NCBI GenBank assembly: GCA_905147135.1
Contig: LR990042.1
Span: 11,709,545-11,773,544, forward strand
From: Blastobasis lacticolella
Lineage: Eukaryota; Arthropoda; Insecta; Lepidoptera; Blastobasidae
Direction: 5' to 3'
DNA: 64,000 nt
Within the stretch, counting starts at the first letter, position 1. The number at the start of each line of letters is the position of its first letter. Below, piece after piece: positions 58,990 to 64,000 of the stretch. The translations under genes were made by a program, and so were the position numbers. The notes under the pieces are model-generated. The model did not search any database. It was given only the letters and a program-made list of their open reading frames with translations, and was not told the DNA's origin.

Positions 58990-59345
58990 TCCAACTAATC
59001 GATGTCAATGCATCGATTCCTGGGCCTCCCGCGGGAACAGTTTTAGGCGCCTATTTCCCATGTACCTCTGGGGCTTACAGCACGTGACCAAACCAGCGCA
59101 GGCGAGCTTTTCCAATCTTATCCACAATGATATTCACACGGCCCAAGGCTGCTATGGATATTCGGAACTCGGTTGAGCCGTGAATACCTTTATTTTATTA
59201 TCTTTACTTTATAAATATTTAGCTACGCATCAGGTTTAAACCCCGTGCTACGATCCTGTTGAATAGCTCCGGGTCCTCATTGTTTTCCAGGCTTCTATGG
59301 GTATTCCATCATGTCCATAGCATTTCCGTGTGGGACAGAGACCTC
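58990..59345 (-). mobile_element. RTE-type LINE with large internal deletion
   Basis: On minus, 59340-59230 gives 'GHDGIPIEAWKTM', the (K)GPDGIPIEAWK motif at the start of the reverse-transcriptase domain. After about 70 bases of unrelated sequence, 59160-59000 gives 'DKIGKARLRWFGHVL' and 'NRRLKLFPREAQ', the (D)KxREARLRWxGHVLR segment near the C-terminus. The palm domain in between is missing. Frames are broken. Confidence 0.8.
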
Positions 59346-59349
59346 TCCA

Positions 59350-61200
59350 CTTCCTAGATCTTGAAAACTATATTGAGTCATATTTGGCAATCTATTACCT
59401 ACTAACAAGATTTTACGGTTAACATAAATAAAACACAAAAAAATCGCTCTATAGGTGCTCATCAACTTTTCTGATAGCAACATTTTTTACGGATAAACTC
59501 CGCTTTACAATTTTTGATGACATTACATAAGGTACATTTAACTGAACTCAGACACTAATAAATGGCAGGCAAGCAACGAGTCGAGTAACCAGCCGATGTA
59601 AACGGGCCGTCACATTCCGAAGGGTTTCCGTGCCGCCACTTCCTAATGGTGTCTCTGGGTGGCCGAAGCCTCCCTAACATATTGAATCTTCATTTAATAT
59701 GTCCTTTCGTAACATTGTAAGAAAAGAAAATTTACGGGCCAGTTGGAAATCATACGCTAGAGAGCTTTGCCGATAAAAACGGTCCGATGTGTTTTGATGT
59801 CGAGAACTGTTTTTTGATTCGGGAACATTTCATTGCGCAGAGTGAACGGAAATTATTTTAGATGTTGGTACGTATTTGCTTAGTGTTGGTACAACAATTA
59901 TTTACTTGCATACCGATTTTTATTAAAATTATTGTGTAACGGTACGAATGCTTACCATAAAGACTAATTAATACGTCTGTAAAAGATCCTACTGAACTAA
60001 TATTTTTTCACTATTGAAAAGCTTCCAAACTTATAAGCGTGAAAACAGAAGAGTACAGTTGTTGTCTTCACGTCTTATTTTAAAGATATAGCTGAAATTA
60101 AATTTCGAGATACTTTTCCTGGTATACCAGGCTTTAAACACCGTAAATAATACGTTAGAAACAAACAGACTTTAGATTGTTTCCCGTTATCAAAGCACTT
60201 ATTTGTTGTGAGGGAGCATTCTAGCTATATAGTTAAATGCACTTACTGCCTCCACACTTCTGCTTACAGTCGATTACACGCCTATTTCGTGTTGAGACTC
60301 TTAACCCTTTGTCTTAAGACATACTATGGCATGTAGTAATCACAGTGAGTGTTACAATTACAGTGGCGGCGCTTAGTGCCAAAACAGTAAACTGGTAAAA
60401 TTTACAACCGTCTGAATGAAACGCGAAACTAATATTAGTTTGAGGGGTTCGCCGGCAGCCTCGCGTATTTATGGTAAGTGTGACGCGAACAAATAATGAA
60501 CTGTCTCTGACACACAGCCAGCGCCTTGAAACTTACTGTTTATGTTAATTTAGTTCCACAGTTTTGCTAACAATGGTAATATAGGTGGTGGTATAGGTAA
60601 CAGCCAAACAGTCTTTGAAAGAAGACGTCTGTGACACGGCTCTGTGTGTTTCGTAACAGGTTCTTTGTTAATTCATGACAACAACCGCGTTTTTGGTGAT
60701 GAGGTTTCCTAGAAGCCGGAGGAACGACACACGAAGCTGTGAAAGCAAACTAACTTTACGACTAATAAATCAGCTGGACGCTCCCGATAAATCTCGCAAC
60801 GGTTTTGTGACTTTTTCCTTTTAACTAAACCAAACACTGAAATAGTGTTCTCAAAGCGTTTTTCAGTAATAAATTATACAATGTGGAAGATTTTGGAGTA
60901 GGCACACGTTTAATCTTGGCGTGTATATTTGGTGGCCTTAATGTAGCCCAATGGGTAGGAGGTTAAGTCGATGGCCTTTAGGAGATTGCTTAAGTTGCAT
61001 ACTGTTCCCCCAGTCTAGGTAGGTACCAATGTAGTCGTTACTAGGTATACAGTAGCCAACTTGTACTAGAAGTTCACCTAGTTACCCACCCAGCCATAGA
61101 ATCTGACGCCGCTCCAACGGTTTATTACAGGAATAATTCCGAAGCAACCCCATTAAAACGACATTACCCCTCATTTGCCTCTAGCCCTAATTCCGCGTCG
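59350..61200. other. No gene seen
   Basis: AT-rich. A GC-richer scrap at 59590-59690 may be further LINE coding, but I could not place it. Confidence 0.4.
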
Positions 61201-61205
61201 TTTAA

Positions 61206-61271
61206 TGACGTCACGAGCACTAAGCACAACTATTCAAATGTCCCGGGCTGGGTGCCCTGCCAGTGACGTCA
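61206..61271. promoter_or_regulatory. Two palindromic CRE-type sites 58 bases apart
   Basis: Perfect 'tgacgtca' at 61206-61213 and 61264-61271, within a stretch with more G+C than the flanks. This octamer is the CREB/ATF binding site. A further 'atgacgta' lies at about 61352. No promoter or gene start is visible beside them. Binding is an inference. Confidence 0.4.
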
Positions 61272-61274
61272 CTG

Positions 61275-62915
61275 TACGTTCTGCATTATTTATGCGACAT
61301 GTTTATGCGGGACGCGGGGAGGGTACGCGACTCGTGGACTGCGATTATGTCTATGACGTATTTAACTTGTCTCCAAAGAAAATGTGATATTGTGATCACT
61401 CGGGTGGGAATGGAAATGTAATGTCGTTGCTTAGAAGCCAGTTAAACTAAATCTGCGTAGTTTTAATATTGACATATTGTATGATACTCTCGCTAAATAG
61501 GAGATAGTCTTTGTAAAGGTAGAGAGAGTAACCTAAATATATCTTATTTATGATTTAAAGCTTTTTTTTGCATATATAGATACATACAAAGTACGGGTGC
61601 CTACCACAAAGACAAGCAGACAAGTACGGCCGTACACCCTTTTCTCGAAGCAACTCAACGCATATTCGAGTTCTTTATATCTTTGTTAGGGAGTGAAGAA
61701 ACTGCCTGAATTTTATATTTTATTCCCATGTAATGTAGACAGCGTACATTCCAAATTACCAGTTTATGCCTTAGATCTCATATATTTTACGGAAGAGTCA
61801 CGAGACTTGGCGAATTTTTACTTTTTTTTTATGGGATACCTTTTTCCTGTATATGTAGCTACCGTAGCGATATAGAGACCGCATAGTTCCACTTGCTACG
61901 GTAATGTCAAACCTCTCTCGCTATAAACATGCTCGTCTGTTTAGGATAGGTAGTCATGACCTTGCCTTTCTTAAAAATATGTATGTCTCGTCATCGTCGT
62001 ATTTAAATATTAGTGCTTTAGATATTTATTAATCAAAATAACCATACCCACTCCCACATCCAAATACTTACCTTCTATACCGTCATTGTTGAGGGTTCAA
62101 AAGTACAATTCTTCCACGCCATCTCACATCTTTCTCTGGTACTCATTACAATTACCTGAAACCCACCAAGAGTATCGACGGACTGCGCACGCGCAGATAG
62201 CAATAGAACGTAACAATTGGGACCTTGGGCTCGGCGTCGCGTATCGCGCTATTATAGTCCCCCATTTGCGACTGTGACGGTGGCACATCCGACGCCGCGG
62301 GCTCACTGTGAATAGTCCATGAATGTACGGACGCTTGAAGAGGCAAGCCATGTATGTATACCTACAGCATTTGAATTTAATGCTGGCATTTTTATTTACG
62401 ATTAGAACCGGACCTATAGGTAGAACAGATTTACAGACATTTGGATATATATTTTTTTTCATAAAATAGGTAATTCAGACATGTAATGTGCAACATTCTC
62501 GTTATCGTGTACATTCATTTTACGAACACGTTATGACATTATGTCAAACGAATTTTTAGGTATCTGGTGAATTGCGAATTGAACTCTGGCCTTTTGTGTA
62601 TCTGGTTTTTTACGTATCTGGTATATTACGTTTTTAAAATACGGTCATTTGGATTTCTGGAAAAAAATTATTTCTCATAATTTGTACTACAATCGGTACC
62701 ATGTACGACTAAAGTATACGAATGGATGAAATTATATGAATAAGGGAAGCGACTGCAGGCGATACGCATCGAGTTCCGTTATTTCAGACATAGGGCCCTA
62801 ACCCTTATCTATATTATTCAAATGTCTTATTCACAAAGGGTCTCAGAAAGAACTTTAATTTTAAAAGCGAAAACTTATTTTGATGTTTTATTTGCATATT
62901 CGTTGATGTCATACT
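61275..62915. other. No gene seen; CpG-rich patch near 62.2 kb
   Basis: 62185-62310 is CpG-rich and open on both strands (63 codons on +, 112 on -), but neither translation resembles a known protein. Confidence 0.4.
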
Positions 62916-62919
62916 TATC

Positions 62920-63022
62920 ATCACATCAACAGCCCATCACATAATAGTCCACTGCTGGACTTGAGTCTCCTCCGCATTGCCATAATATCCACGCTTGGCA
63001 GGCATCACAGTGTTAAACTCAA
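62920..63022 (-). mobile_element. (ATC)n-ended retroelement fragment
   Basis: 'catcaacagcccatcacata', 'gtccactgctggacttgagt' and 'cacgcttggcaggcatcac' match the family. It is truncated after about 100 bases. Confidence 0.7.
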
Positions 63023-63221
63023 CGGAGATAATTTTAACCCGATGCTCCTTCCATATAATTTAATTCAGCGCAGCAAAACGTTGCGTTTCGAAACTTACCT
63101 CACATCGTTTGCTGAAAAATGGAAAATTTAACGAGCAGACAACGTTAAAGTGTAGGCAGATACCTTGCTACATTAGCCACATTGTCAAGCACATTTTGTA
63201 ATCATCATTACCATCATCTTA

Positions 63222-63287
63222 GCGTCCATCCCGGCTTATTCTAACAACCATCCTGGCTTATGCCAGCGACCATCCCGGTTTATGCTA
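63222..63287. repeat. 22-base minisatellite, three units
   Basis: Units 'gcgtccatcccggcttattc', 'acaaccatcctggcttatgc' and 'gcgaccatcccggtttatgc' (each plus two bases) follow head to tail. Confidence 0.75.
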
Positions 63288-63443
63288 GTGCTCGCTTTCC
63301 TAGTTCTCCTCGTCCACTTCGCTCAGTCTATCTTGCATAAGTAGAGCTTTGAATAATTTGAACTCTAAGGTACATAATATGTAGTTCGAAAGTGAATTCC
63401 TATTAGCAATAAATGGACAACGCTTCACTGTATTTACGATAAA

Positions 63444-63630
63444 AATAATCATTTTGGCGTTAATGACCCGGTTATGCTCTCGCCCACGAGGGCCTGGGGT
63501 CCGCCTTGACCGTGATCTAAGATTTGGCAGATCAGGTAATAAAATTAGATCGACTGCCATCTTCCCATCGTGACCCTGCTACCACAGGACCTGACCAGAT
63601 CGGATCATGGTTACCCATTTAGCATGATTC
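63444..63630 (-). mobile_element. tRNA-derived SINE, 5'-truncated, with target duplication (copy 5 of 5)
   Basis: Contains 'ttttggcgttaatgacccgg', 'gatttggcagatcagg' and 'tcgtgaccctgctacc', then stops about halfway. 8-base direct repeats 'acgataaa' (63436-63443 and 63631-63638) flank it, so the truncation happened at insertion, as LINE-driven copying predicts. Confidence 0.82.
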
Positions 63631-63639
63631 ACGATAAAT

Positions 63640-64000
63640 GCGGATAAATAATAGTAAGCCCAAAAAAATAGCGTGGTAAGAAATGAGCAAGAAAAATAAT
63701 GAGATTATTAAACTCCAAACTAGCAATTCATATATCTACCTATTTAATTATAATTAATATTATGGGTGACTCCTCTTAATATATTTTTGTAGAATTGAGG
63801 TATGCTGGAACTGAAGGTTACAGGATCAAGCGAAGGCTACTAAAATACAATTAGTAAATTCTGCAAATAATTATGGAATGAATTATGACATGCATGGTTT
63901 CGGAACGCATCTTGCTATTCTAAAGGCCTATTCAGATGTCACTCGTAATGGTTTCCTCGTGTACCGGCCATTACACTTGCTGCTGGAACTTAGCCGCTAA
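63640..64000. other. No gene seen
   Basis: Non-coding to the window end. Confidence 0.4.

Noticed and set aside
62124..62462. 112-codon open frame on minus
   Set aside because: Runs through a CpG-rich patch that is open on both strands. The translation is Arg/Cys-rich and looks like by-product sequence.

Overview
This looks like a lepidopteran (moth or butterfly) nuclear DNA window. It is AT-rich and intron- or intergenic-like. It is littered with repeat families I know as lepidopteran: LINE 3' ends reading 'ccatcaggtggcccgcttg', tails starting 'cccggcttcgcacggg', tRNA-headed SINEs, and short elements ending in (TGA/ATC)n. No bacterial-style gene, rRNA, intact tRNA gene, CRISPR array or complete host gene is visible. 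Every protein match I can name is a decayed non-LTR retrotransposon reverse transcriptase. The species cannot be told from the sequence.

Layout. 0-5.8 kb: LINE debris, including a frameshifted reverse-transcriptase C-terminus on + (1.6-2.4 kb), two head-to-tail copies of a LINE tail (3.7-4.8 kb) and a minus-strand reverse-transcriptase end (5.2-5.8 kb). 6-18.8 kb: a foldback element at 6 kb, SINE copies at 6.5 and 12.2 kb, G-rich and minisatellite DNA at 9.7-10.7 kb, LINE ends at 11.0 and 16.9 kb, otherwise unremarkable. 18.8-20.2 kb: a large inverted repeat with a 221-bp retroelement nested in one arm. 20-37 kb: scattered LINE, SINE and MITE copies, including an RTE-type C-terminus at 28.5 kb. 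37.1-38.5 kb: a degenerate ~180-bp tandem repeat leading into a small membrane-protein-like ORF, then a candidate 3'-terminal exon on minus. 39.47-45.99 kb: a 3.27-kb direct tandem duplication carrying a Harbinger-like MITE, a strong hairpin and a 465-bp core that is identical by eye in both copies. 46-64 kb: more retroelement copies, an internally deleted LINE (55.3 kb), an internally deleted RTE (59 kb), a candidate coding exon (58.3 kb) and a pair of palindromic CRE sites (61.2 kb).

There is no set of genes acting together here. The content is best read as retroelement-mediated turnover of non-coding DNA. I found no convincing new biological system. The strongest leads are the tandem duplication with its uneven divergence, the nested foldback, and three unassigned open frames (37.5, 38.2 and 58.3 kb). 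All identity statements are by eye; no alignment or database search was run.
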